A stretch of 64,000 nucleotides of DNA from Chitinophaga sancti (GCF_034087045.1 NZ_CP139247.1:2630001-2694000); one strand, 5' to 3'; shown: positions 9,518-16,542, counted from the stretch's first letter. Translations and numbers: made by a program. Notes: generated by a model not told the origin, from the sequence alone.

Positions 9518-10468
9518 ATGTTTTCCATTCAAACATATCATCAATCAGGCTTTGATATTATCGCTCTTATCGATGGCGACACTGGTACACGGGCAGAAAT
9601 CATTCCGGCACACAGCGCATTGCTGCATGCGTTTAAAATACCGTATGGAGAAAATTTCCTGAACATTATCGATAGTTATGAAAGTCTGGAGGATTACAAG
9701 GTGAACCTGCCGGAATACTATAAGAGCGCCAAGCTAAGTCCTTTCGCTTGTCGCATTCCTTCCGGCACCTATCGCTGGGAAGAACAGGATTATACTATTG
9801 TCAAAACACTCAGTTCCGGCAATGCCATTCATGGTCTGCTCTTCGATGTACCGTTTGAAATAGTGAGCCAGAGAGCTGATGAAAAAGGTGCGGTGCTGAC
9901 ATTGCGCCATACTTATACAGGGAATGATGCAGGATATCCGTTCCCCTATGACTGTGAGGTGAAGTATCACCTGGAACCCGGTCAGCAGCTACGTATCTCA
10001 ACTTTTATACTGAACAATGCAGACAGGCCTATTCCTGTTATGGACGGTTGGCATCCTTATTTTAGTACAGGTACCCCGGTCGATGAGCTGGAATTGCAAT
10101 TTGCTTCGGAACAAATAGTAGAATTTAATGCGCAACTGATACCAACCGGCAATGTGTTGCCTTACGACAGGTTCCTGGAAGCCCAAAGTCTGGCAGGCAT
10201 ACCGCTGGACAACAGTTTTGTTTTAGATTTCAGCAGGCATAGCGCCCTGGCCACACTGCGGGATCCGCGGAAACGGGTATTGATCCATTTTTACCCGGAA
10301 CCATGTTATCCGATCTTACAGATCTATATCCCTAATCACCGCAACAGTATTGCGATTGAGCACCTCACCGGTGCCCCGAATGCCTTTAATAACGGCATGG
10401 GGCTGGTGACGCTGGAACCCGGTGAAGAACGGGTATTCAGCACAGCCATCACAGCTATAGCATATTAG
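9518..10468 (+). CDS. Aldose 1-epimerase family protein (mutarotase)
   Basis: 316 residues from the ATG at 9518; an upstream open frame runs into the xylA terminator and is not used. The galactose-mutarotase-like beta-sandwich is indicated by GNAIHGLLFDVPFEI (catalytic His in NAIHG), MDGWHPYFSTG (second conserved His) and the late IAIEHLTGAPNAFNNGMGL with the catalytic Glu region. It interconverts alpha and beta anomers. Its position after xylA suggests xylose as one substrate, though it is separated by a terminator and may have its own promoter. Confidence 0.85.
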   Translation: MFSIQTYHQSGFDIIALIDGDTGTRAEIIPAHSALLHAFKIPYGENFLNIIDSYESLEDYKVNLPEYYKSAKLSPFACRIPSGTYRWEEQDYTIVKTLSSGNAIHGLLFDVPFEIVSQRADEKGAVLTLRHTYTGNDAGYPFPYDCEVKYHLEPGQQLRISTFILNNADRPIPVMDGWHPYFSTGTPVDELELQFASEQIVEFNAQLIPTGNVLPYDRFLEAQSLAGIPLDNSFVLDFSRHSALATLRDPRKRVLIHFYPEPCYPILQIYIPNHRNSIAIEHLTGAPNAFNNGMGLVTLEPGEERVFSTAITAIAY

Positions 10469-10536
10469 TAACTTGTCTCCTCTGGCATAGTCTTTGAATT
10501 TTGTAAAGCATTGTTTCACCCAAAAAAGTTAATGTT

Positions 10537-10722
10537 ATGGATACTTTACAAATAAAAGGTGCCTGGAACGAGATTAAGGGCAAGATTAAACAGAAATACG
10601 CAGATCTGACGGACGATGATTTGTTGTATGAAGAAGGACAGGAAGATCGGTTGATCGGTAAAATTCAGCAAAAGCTTGGCAAGAGCAGGGACGAAGTTAT
10701 TAAAATGCTAAAATCTGTGTAA
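10537..10722 (+). CDS. CsbD family stress protein
   Basis: 61 residues matching the CsbD family along its length: [24 protein letters not shown], then a second helix pair ending [16 protein letters not shown]. It is soluble and highly charged. CsbD proteins are induced by general stress in many bacteria, but their molecular function is not known. The next gene starts after one base, so the two are translationally coupled. Confidence 0.9.
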   Translation: MDTLQIKGAWNEIKGKIKQKYADLTDDDLLYEEGQEDRLIGKIQQKLGKSRDEVIKMLKSV

Positions 10723-10723
10723 A

Positions 10724-10873
10724 ATGGGAAGTCTATTATATATTATTGCGGTAATACTTATTATCGGTTGGTTGTTAGGCTTCTTTGTATATTCCGCAGG
10801 TGGGTTAATCCACATTCTGTTGGTAATAGCGATTATAGCCATTCTTTTACAGGTAATAAGAGGGTCCAGTTGA
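10724..10873 (+). CDS. Small membrane protein, lmo0937-like
   Basis: 49 codons, read directly from the sequence: ATG at 10724, TGA at 10871. The peptide has two hydrophobic segments, LLYIIAVILIIGWLLGFFVY and LIHILLVIAIIAILLQVI, joined by SAGG and ending with IRGSS. This is the layout of the lmo0937 family of tiny two-helix membrane proteins, often found beside CsbD genes. Function unknown. The 1-base gap to csbD implies a shared transcript. Confidence 0.8.
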   Translation: MGSLLYIIAVILIIGWLLGFFVYSAGGLIHILLVIAIIAILLQVIRGSS

Positions 10874-10909
10874 GTAATCATACTTTAACTGTGGCAAAAT
10901 AATCATGTA

Positions 10910-10937
10910 AAATCCCCCTGGCAACGGGGGGATTTTT
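10910..10937 (+). terminator. Intrinsic terminator of the CsbD-membrane protein pair
   Basis: Stem AAATCCCCC (10910-10918) with GGGGGATTT (10927-10935) and a T-rich tail. Confidence 0.85.
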
Positions 10938-10978
10938 AGTTTTTTTAAGGAACTTGGTGGAATAAACAGAACAGATAT

Positions 10979-11689
10979 ATGAAACAATTGCCCTTATTGC
11001 TCCTGCTGGTACTTTGCAGTCTACTGGCAGAAAAGAGCCAGGCACAGGTTACCCTCACCGGTACGATTATAGACAAGGAGAATGGATTAGTACTGCCATA
11101 CGCAAGTATTACAAACAAGACAACCGGGCGAAGGTCCTATTCTGATAAGGGCGGTTTTTACAAGATTTCAGCGAAGAAGGGAGACATGGTAGTGTTTGCT
11201 TTTCTTGGGTACAATCCCGATAGCCTGTTAGTCAGTGCCGACAATGGGATCGTAACGAGGGAGATTCACCTGGTAGTAGAAAGCCGGCAATTGCATGGGG
11301 TAGAGGTGACCACGAAATTCACACCTTATCAGCTGGACTCCATCAACAGGCGGGATCTGTTCGGGTATATACTGGATAATCCTAACAAGCCATTGGCAGG
11401 TGGTAGTACACCGGTAGGCGCAGGGATCGTGTTTAGTCCATTCACCCGGTATTCAAGAAGGGAGAAACAGAAGCGAGAGTTCAAGAAGATTTATGCCAAG
11501 GCTGAAAAGGACAGATACATCGATTCAAGGTATACTCCGTTATTTGTGAGTAGGGTGACCACATTGAAAGGTGATAGCCTGAGACTGTTTATGATGGAGA
11601 ATTATCCTGACTATGATACGCTGAGAATGATGCCGACAGAGGATCTGATGTATTGGATTACGGATAAGTATAAAGCGTGGAAGAAGTAG
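10979..11689 (+). CDS. Secreted CarboxypepD_reg-like domain protein
   Basis: 236 residues. A Sec signal peptide (about 1-22, ending KSQAQ) precedes a carboxypeptidase-regulatory-like beta-sandwich (about 24-105) with TLTGTIIDKENGLVLPYASI and SDKGGFYKISAKKGDMVVF, the fold seen at the N-terminus of SusC/TonB receptors. The remaining 130 residues are basic (KREFKKIYAKAEKDRY) and not recognised. Likely periplasmic or outer-membrane associated; function unknown. It stands alone, flanked by terminators. Confidence 0.75.
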   Translation: MKQLPLLLLLVLCSLLAEKSQAQVTLTGTIIDKENGLVLPYASITNKTTGRRSYSDKGGFYKISAKKGDMVVFAFLGYNPDSLLVSADNGIVTREIHLVVESRQLHGVEVTTKFTPYQLDSINRRDLFGYILDNPNKPLAGGSTPVGAGIVFSPFTRYSRREKQKREFKKIYAKAEKDRYIDSRYTPLFVSRVTTLKGDSLRLFMMENYPDYDTLRMMPTEDLMYWITDKYKAWKK

Positions 11690-11753
11690 TGAAAAAGAAA
11701 TATCAGCAAAAATTCAATAAAGGTATTTTGTTTTAGAAAACTCATTAAATAAG

Positions 11754-11787
11754 AACGGCCACCCTGAATCCAGAGTGGCCGTTTTGG
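11754..11787. terminator. Bidirectional terminator between convergent genes
   Basis: Stem AACGGCCAC (11754-11762) with GTGGCCGTT (11775-11783), an inner CTG/CAG pair, and T tracts usable on both sides. It serves the CarboxypepD_reg gene (+) and the protease gene (-). Confidence 0.8.
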
Positions 11788-11816
11788 TTGCAGAGGCCAA
11801 TAGAAAAAATATATTA

Positions 11817-12896
11817 TCAGTTGTAGACTTTCACCATATATACGAAGTCTTCCAGCTTTTTGATCTGTTCTACGCGGGTCAGATTCTCAAGGCGATTCTT
11901 GTGATTCCATTTACCCATCTTTTCTTTCGGCATTTCTTCCAGCAGGCGTTTCAGCTGTGCTGATTTCACTGCGAAAGCAATCCCGTCAGCAGTTGTTTGT
12001 TTGCCGGTTACAATACCTACTACATCACCCTTTGCATCCATCAGCGGTGCACCACTGTTGCCTGGGTTTACAGGTATAGAAACCTGGTAAGCGGCAGAGT
12101 CTCCATTGAAACCAGTCTGTGCACTGATATAACCTTCTCCATAAACAATCTCGTCACGTGGATAACCCAGTGTAAAGACTTTCTCGCCACGCAGGGCTTT
12201 CTGGAATTTTACAGAATAAGGAATAGGCTGGCTTCTGAAGGTGCTATCTGTGATCTTTAAGATCGCCAGATCGCTGGAGATGTCTTCGAATACGCTGGTA
12301 GCTTTGTAAGCTTCCCCTTTGGTATTCTGGATATAGATAGAATCAGCACCTGCAACCACATGGTAGTTAGTGACCACATACCCATTGTCGGTAATGGCAA
12401 AACCTGTGCCTCCGTAAGTGCCGGGGTTGACAGGTAACCGTTTCTTGTTATTAATATCGTTGATAAGGGCGTTCTGAGAGCGCTGAATATTGTTCAGCAC
12501 CCGTCTTACATCCTCATATTGTGCGGTAGTTTTTTGCCTGTTAGCTTTCTGGATAAGTGCGATCGTGCTCAGCGAGGTAACGAGGGCGATACAGGCAGCG
12601 GCCGCAACGTTAGTAAGCAACCTTCTGCGGAAAGGGATAACCCTGGCTGGAGCAGGAGAGGCTGCATTGCGCAGCATGTCCATATCGAGGGAGGCATGGA
12701 TATGATCCATTTTCTCCTGTAGCGCCAATCTGCGGCCGTAACTTTCCAGCTGTGCCGTAATGTGCTGATGGGCTTTCAACTGCTCATTTACTACCGGGTT
12801 GGATTGACACAGCGCTTCGAATGCAGTTTTTTCCTGCATATTCATGTCGCCTTCCAGATAGCGTTCAATATCACGAATTAAATTTGTATCATTCAT
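11817..12896 (-). CDS. Membrane protein: anti-sigma-like N-terminus fused to trypsin-like serine protease
   Basis: 359 residues in three parts. Residues 1-90 are cytoplasmic and helical (IRDIERYLEGDMNMQEKTAF then NPVVNEQLKAHQ), resembling anti-sigma N-termini of Bacteroidota. A membrane helix spans about 94-115. Residues about 155-320 form an S1C/HtrA-like protease with an intact triad: His179 in TNYHVV, Asp209 in SSDLAIL, Ser281 in NPGNSGAPL. No PDZ domain follows. The ECF sigma gene lies 35 bases upstream on the same strand, so the N-terminus probably holds that sigma factor while the protease domain faces the periplasm. The sigma-binding role is inferred. Confidence 0.78.
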   Translation of the reverse strand: MNDTNLIRDIERYLEGDMNMQEKTAFEALCQSNPVVNEQLKAHQHITAQLESYGRRLALQEKMDHIHASLDMDMLRNAASPAPARVIPFRRRLLTNVAAAACIALVTSLSTIALIQKANRQKTTAQYEDVRRVLNNIQRSQNALINDINNKKRLPVNPGTYGGTGFAITDNGYVVTNYHVVAGADSIYIQNTKGEAYKATSVFEDISSDLAILKITDSTFRSQPIPYSVKFQKALRGEKVFTLGYPRDEIVYGEGYISAQTGFNGDSAAYQVSIPVNPGNSGAPLMDAKGDVVGIVTGKQTTADGIAFAVKSAQLKRLLEEMPKEKMGKWNHKNRLENLTRVEQIKKLEDFVYMVKVYN

Positions 12897-12931
12897 CGCC
12901 TGTAAACCACTTTGCGGGTCCTGTAGGGGCC

Positions 12932-13501
12932 CTATAATTTATATTTATCAAAAAAGAGTTTCTTCAATCGCATCAGGCACTTATACTTCTGATTCTTTGC
13001 ATTTTCCGCGTTTGTGTACCCGAATTTCTCTGCTATATCTGCCATGGAGAGTTTCCTGATATAATAATCTTCCAGGATGGTCTTGCAGGGTTCTCCCATG
13101 TTACCCAAAGATTGCTCCATGATGCGGAACTGTTCGTCCTTTTTATCATGGTCTTCCATGTGGTTGTCTGCCGGTATTACTGCTTCCAATTCCTCCGGCA
13201 GGGAGAGCTGCCAGCTGCCTGACTGGAGTTTTTTGAGCCAGAGGTGGCGGCAGATGGCGTATAAATAGGTCTTGAGTTTACTATAGAGATCAAATTCGCT
13301 TGTCTGTGCTTTCTCATATAGTACGATCATGGCCTCCTGGAAAAGATCTTTTGCATCATCCTCAGAACCTTTATGCTGTAAAACCATTCTTAATACGGCC
13401 GGAAAATTTTCCACGTAAATGGTAGACAGCGCTTTATCGTCATTCCGGGTAAGTCCCAGTAATAATTCCCGATCCCTTTCTATGTTCAGATTATGCTTCA
13501 C
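12932..13501 (-). CDS. ECF-type RNA polymerase sigma factor
   Basis: 189 residues. Region 2 spans about 25-95 (DDAKDLFQEAMIVLYEK, KLKTYLYAICRHLWLKKL), region 4 about 130-185, with the helix-turn-helix KLSMADIAEKFGYTNAENAK. No region 1.1 or 3, as expected for ECF sigmas. The start appears to be GTG at 13501; there is no early in-frame ATG. It is transcribed ahead of the membrane protease/anti-sigma-like gene, forming a two-gene signalling unit. Its regulon is unknown. Confidence 0.88.
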   Translation of the reverse strand: MKHNLNIERDRELLLGLTRNDDKALSTIYVENFPAVLRMVLQHKGSEDDAKDLFQEAMIVLYEKAQTSEFDLYSKLKTYLYAICRHLWLKKLQSGSWQLSLPEELEAVIPADNHMEDHDKKDEQFRIMEQSLGNMGEPCKTILEDYYIRKLSMADIAEKFGYTNAENAKNQKYKCLMRLKKLFFDKYKL

Positions 13502-13753
13502 TTATTAATACTATTATATCGCTTTGGTAACCCAAAGTAGGGGAAAAAAAATAAGTTTTCAGCCATGTGATAGATGCAGACTGCCATCTTTTTTCATATA
13601 AACTTATAATTTATATAATTAAAAACCTTGCCTATGGCTGGTTTTATTTAAAAAATAGATTTTTTGAAAAATATTTCTGAAAAGCTGGGTTACCTTTCTT
13701 TCATCCTGGTATAAAGAAGAAACAATATTTCAAAAAACCTAAAAAATAAAAAA

Positions 13754-13981
13754 ATGAAGAACGCACTGAAAATTGGTTTCTTAGCATTAGCACTGGGTGT
13801 ATTTGTAACTGCATGTGGCGGTGGCGCAAGCGAAACTGCTACTGATTCTACAGCTGCAGCTACACAGGCAATCGATTCAGTAGCAAACGCTGCTAACGAT
13901 TCTATCACTGCTAAAGCTGATACCGCTAAAGCTGCAACCGATTCTATCGCTGCTGCTGCTAAAGATTCAGTTAAGCACTAA
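13754..13981 (+). CDS. Small alanine-rich lipoprotein
   Basis: 75 residues. A lipoprotein signal peptide ends at the lipobox VTAC (Cys21), followed by GGG. The mature 55 residues are almost only Ala, Thr, Asp, Ser and Lys. Asp-Ser or Asp-Thr pairs recur at 31, 41, 49, 56, 63 and 71, spacings of 7 to 10, consistent with one long amphipathic helix as in small Lpp-like envelope proteins. No domain is recognised and the function is unknown. The AT-rich upstream region and A-rich start context suggest high expression. Confidence 0.8.
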   Translation: MKNALKIGFLALALGVFVTACGGGASETATDSTAAATQAIDSVANAANDSITAKADTAKAATDSIAAAAKDSVKH

Positions 13982-14014
13982 TCTTACTCCGCAAGCAATA
14001 AAGCTTTTTATATG

Positions 14015-14045
14015 CCGCTCTGCAACCGTAGGGCGGTTTTTTTTT
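14015..14045 (+). terminator. Intrinsic terminator of the Ala-rich lipoprotein gene
   Basis: Stem CCGCTCTGC (14015-14023) with GTAGGGCGG (14028-14036), including two G-T pairs, followed by a run of nine T. Confidence 0.85.
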
Positions 14046-14134
14046 ATCTACAGGGGTAGGGAAGCCATCATTTTTGAATAAATCATTGAATTTCCGGTCT
14101 TTTATTGAACAGAATGTAATTTTTAATAAAAGTG

Positions 14135-14165
14135 CTTGGACAATTCAAATCCTGATGTATTTTTG
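14135..14165 (+). promoter_or_regulatory. Promoter of the aromatic amino acid operon
   Basis: -33 element CTTG (14135-14138), 19-nt spacer, -7 element TATTTTTG (14158-14165), an exact match to TAnnTTTG. The start should fall near 14172, about 14 nt before the first leader peptide. The motif GGACAATTCAA (14138-14148) recurs as GGGCAATTCAA (14168-14178), one copy at the -33 side and one at the start site. Confidence 0.75.
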
Positions 14166-14185
14166 TTGGGCAATTCAAGCAAATT

Positions 14186-14248
14186 ATGATACAGCAAACA
14201 ACCTTTGGTTACTTTTATGGTTTCTACTTTTTCTGGTACCAGAATTAG
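14186..14248 (+). CDS. Leader peptide 1, Phe/Tyr/Trp-rich (attenuator)
   Basis: A 20-codon frame read directly: ATG 14186, TAG 14246-14248, peptide MIQQTTFGYFYGFYFFWYQN. Ten of residues 7-18 are aromatic (5 Phe, 4 Tyr, 1 Trp). It starts about 14 nt after the predicted transcription start. Its stop codon overlaps the antiterminator strand GGGAGGTC. Such aromatic runs ahead of an intrinsic terminator and aromatic biosynthesis genes are the signature of translation-coupled attenuation: a ribosome slowed by scarce charged tRNA-Phe or tRNA-Tyr would free the antiterminator. The peptide itself probably has no other role. Confidence 0.82.
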   Translation: MIQQTTFGYFYGFYFFWYQN

Positions 14249-14325
14249 GGAGGTCGTTTGTAGTACTTAAACATAAAAAGAAACTAACAAAAAGGCCTCC
14301 CGATAAGGGAGGCCTTCTTTTTTTT
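14248..14325 (+). promoter_or_regulatory. Attenuator 1: antiterminator strand and intrinsic terminator
   Basis: Terminator stem AAGGCCTCCC (14292-14301) with GGGAGGCCTT (14307-14316), loop GATAA, then C and a run of eight T. The 5' arm GGCCTCCC (14294-14301) can instead pair with GGGAGGTC (14248-14255), eight pairs including one G-T. A ribosome at the leader stop codon (14246-14248) would mask that strand and let the terminator form; one stalled in the aromatic codons would leave it free. Confidence 0.8.
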
Positions 14326-14339
14326 AAATAACTCGATAT

Positions 14340-14420
14340 ATGTTACGCCGTTTCAGTCTTTACTTCTTTTACTTTTTTTACTTTTTCTTTTACGTCGTAA
14401 AGGCCGGGACTCTCTTGTAA
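14340..14420 (+). CDS. Leader peptide 2, Phe/Tyr-rich (attenuator)
   Basis: A 26-codon frame: ATG 14340, TAA 14418-14420. Residues 5-18 read FSLYFFYFFYFFFY: 8 Phe and 4 Tyr in 14 positions, followed by VVKAGTLL. It begins 15 bases after the T tract of attenuator 1, too close for an independent standard promoter, so it should be reached only by transcripts that pass terminator 1. Its last third overlaps the second antiterminator strand. Sensing of Phe and Tyr charging is inferred from codon content and from pheA and tyrA downstream. Confidence 0.85.
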   Translation: MLRRFSLYFFYFFYFFFYVVKAGTLL

Positions 14421-14480
14421 AAAATGCACTAAACATATAACTGCACTTTAAAGGGTCCCGGCTCAACCGGGGCCCTTTTT
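14403..14480 (+). promoter_or_regulatory. Attenuator 2: antiterminator strand and intrinsic terminator
   Basis: Terminator stem GGGTCCCGG (14453-14461) with CCGGGGCCC (14467-14475), loop CTCAA, then five T. The 5' arm plus one base (GGGTCCCGGC, 14453-14462) can pair with GCCGGGACTC (14403-14412), ten pairs including one G-T. That strand lies inside leader 2 just before its stop codon, so a terminating ribosome would cover it and favour the terminator. Confidence 0.82.
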
Positions 14481-14537
14481 CATTTTATCCGGTAGTTGTT
14501 GTAGCAACTATCAAATACAAACAAATCAAATTAAACG

Positions 14538-15359
14538 ATGCACATCGCAATTCAGGGATTCGAAGGGTGTTTTCACCAAATAGCGGCACAAGGATACTAT
14601 GGAAAGGATATAACGATCGAATGTTGTGCTTCATTCGCGGAATTGATTAAAAAAGTAAAAACGCAGGTAGCCGATGCAGGTGTGATGGCCATCGAAAACT
14701 CGATTGCCGGAAGTATTCTTCCAAACTACACGCTGCTGAAAAACTCGAACCTGCATGTGGTAGGAGAAGTATACCTGCATATCAAACAGCATCTGATGGC
14801 GCTACCCGGTACGCCATTGGACGATATCAGGGAAGTACACAGTCATCATATGGCGCTGTTGCAGTGTACTGACTTCCTGGACAAGTATCCGCAAATGAAG
14901 CTGGTGGAAACTGAAGATACCGCCCTGAGTGCAAAACATGTGGCTACCAAGAAATTGAAAACCACAGCAGCTATCGCGGGCAAACTGGCAGCTGAAATTT
15001 ATGGTCTGGAAATCATTGCACCAAACATCCATACCATCAAAAATAACTATACCCGTTTTCTGGTGATCTCTCCAAATGGGGTAGAACCTGCGGCCGATTC
15101 CAACAAAGCATCTGTATACTTCCAGACGTCTCACGAATCTGGTAGTCTGGCAAAGGTGCTGACACAGGTAGCAAGTACAGGTATTAACCTGAGCAAACTG
15201 CAGTCTTTCCCAATGCCAACCAAAGAGTGGAACTATTATTTCCATGCCGATTTCGAATTCGAAGATCTGGCTACTTTCCAGAAAGGCATCAGCAAAATCA
15301 CACCGCTGACTGAACATCTGAAAGTGCTCGGTATCTACAAAAAAGGCAAAACATTATAA
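14538..15359 (+). CDS. pheA: Prephenate dehydratase
   Basis: 273 residues, monofunctional (no fused chorismate mutase). Residues 1-178 form the dehydratase domain, starting IAIQGFEGCFHQIAA, with the catalytic Thr-Arg-Phe in NYTRFLVIS (172-174). An ACT domain follows (about 192-268). It converts prephenate to phenylpyruvate. The Phe-binding ACT motif, usually ESRP, reads LQSFP (221-225), so feedback inhibition may be altered. First structural gene of the operon, 58 bases after attenuator 2; a TAGTTG/CAACTA hairpin lies in that gap. Confidence 0.9.
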   Translation: MHIAIQGFEGCFHQIAAQGYYGKDITIECCASFAELIKKVKTQVADAGVMAIENSIAGSILPNYTLLKNSNLHVVGEVYLHIKQHLMALPGTPLDDIREVHSHHMALLQCTDFLDKYPQMKLVETEDTALSAKHVATKKLKTTAAIAGKLAAEIYGLEIIAPNIHTIKNNYTRFLVISPNGVEPAADSNKASVYFQTSHESGSLAKVLTQVASTGINLSKLQSFPMPTKEWNYYFHADFEFEDLATFQKGISKITPLTEHLKVLGIYKKGKTL

Positions 15360-15381
15360 TCCTATTTTTCAATCTTACGAT

Positions 15382-16542
15382 ATGAACTTACAGGTAGCAA
15401 AACGGTTGCAACAAACAGAAGAATACTACTTCTCCAAAAAACTGAGAGAAATAGATGAAATGAACAGGGCTGGTGCCAAAGTGATCAACCTTGGTATTGG
15501 TAGTCCTGATCTGCCCCCGCATCCTTCTGTGATCGAGGCATTGACTGACAATGCTCATCGCCCCGATACGCATGCCTATCAAGGGTACAAAGGGATCCCT
15601 GCTTTGCGCCAGGCAATGGCCAGCTGGTATCAGCGCTACTACAGCGTGACCCTGGACCCTGAGAAAGAAGTATTGCCACTGATCGGTTCCAAAGAAGGTA
15701 TTATGCACATATGCATGACCTACCTGCAGGAAGGTGATGAAGCCCTGGTACCCAACCCGGGTTACCCTACCTACCGTTCTGCTGTGAACCTGAGTGGTGC
15801 TACCGTAAGAGACTATGACCTGGAAGAAAAAAACGGATGGTTGCCTGATCTCGATGCACTGGCTAAAACTGACCTGAGCAAGGTGAAACTGATGTGGGTA
15901 AACTATCCGCATATGCCAACCGGTGCCCGTTTCAACACTACCTTTGCAGAAAAGCTGATCAGATTTGCCAACGATCATAATATCCTCATCTGCCACGACA
16001 ATCCTTACAGCTTTATCCTGAATGCACAGCCACAAAGCTTATTGCAAACACCAGGGGCGAAGGATGTGGTACTGGAACTGAACTCACTGAGCAAATCATC
16101 TAACATGGCCGGATGGCGCGTGGGTATGCTGGTGGGTAAACAGGAGTGGATCAACGAGGTACTGCGTTTCAAAAGTAATATGGATTCCGGTATGTTCCAG
16201 CCATTGCAAATGGCCGCTGTAAAAGCACTGGAACTGGGGCCTGAATGGTATGCAGCGCTAAATGAGATCTATACCGGCCGCCGTCAGAAAGTATTTGAAC
16301 TGCTGGAATTGCTGAACTGTACTTTTGATCGTGACCAGGTAGGTATGTTCGTATGGGCTAAGATACCAGCAACTGCGAAAGACGGATTTACTGTGACGGA
16401 CGAAATTCTGCAGAAAGCGCAGGTATTTATCACACCGGGTGGTATCTTCGGTAGTAACGGTAACGGATATATAAGGGTGAGCCTTTGTAAAGATGAAAAA
16501 GTATTTGACGAAGTGTTGCAACGGATCAGGGCAATTAAATAA
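15382..16542 (+). CDS. Class I/II PLP aminotransferase, probable Phe/Tyr aminotransferase
   Basis: 386 residues of fold-type I aminotransferase. Visible are the substrate/PLP stretch INLGIGSPDLPPHPSV, AYQGYKGIPALRQAM, VNYPHMPTGA (usual form NYPNNPTGA), and the Schiff-base Lys238 in NSLSKSSNMAGWRVG. Sequence alone would also fit LL-diaminopimelate-type enzymes. Its place between pheA and tyrA, with gaps of 22 and 12 bases, makes transamination of phenylpyruvate and hydroxyphenylpyruvate the likely job. Confidence 0.85.
   Translation: MNLQVAKRLQQTEEYYFSKKLREIDEMNRAGAKVINLGIGSPDLPPHPSVIEALTDNAHRPDTHAYQGYKGIPALRQAMASWYQRYYSVTLDPEKEVLPLIGSKEGIMHICMTYLQEGDEALVPNPGYPTYRSAVNLSGATVRDYDLEEKNGWLPDLDALAKTDLSKVKLMWVNYPHMPTGARFNTTFAEKLIRFANDHNILICHDNPYSFILNAQPQSLLQTPGAKDVVLELNSLSKSSNMAGWRVGMLVGKQEWINEVLRFKSNMDSGMFQPLQMAAVKALELGPEWYAALNEIYTGRRQKVFELLELLNCTFDRDQVGMFVWAKIPATAKDGFTVTDEILQKAQVFITPGGIFGSNGNGYIRVSLCKDEKVFDEVLQRIRAIK

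Noticed and set aside
14074..14331. 85-residue open frame with Trp-rich hydrophobic stretch
   Set aside because: It starts at TTG, runs through the promoter, leader 1 in another frame and terminator 1, and has no family resemblance. The leader-peptide reading in the other frame explains the sequence better.
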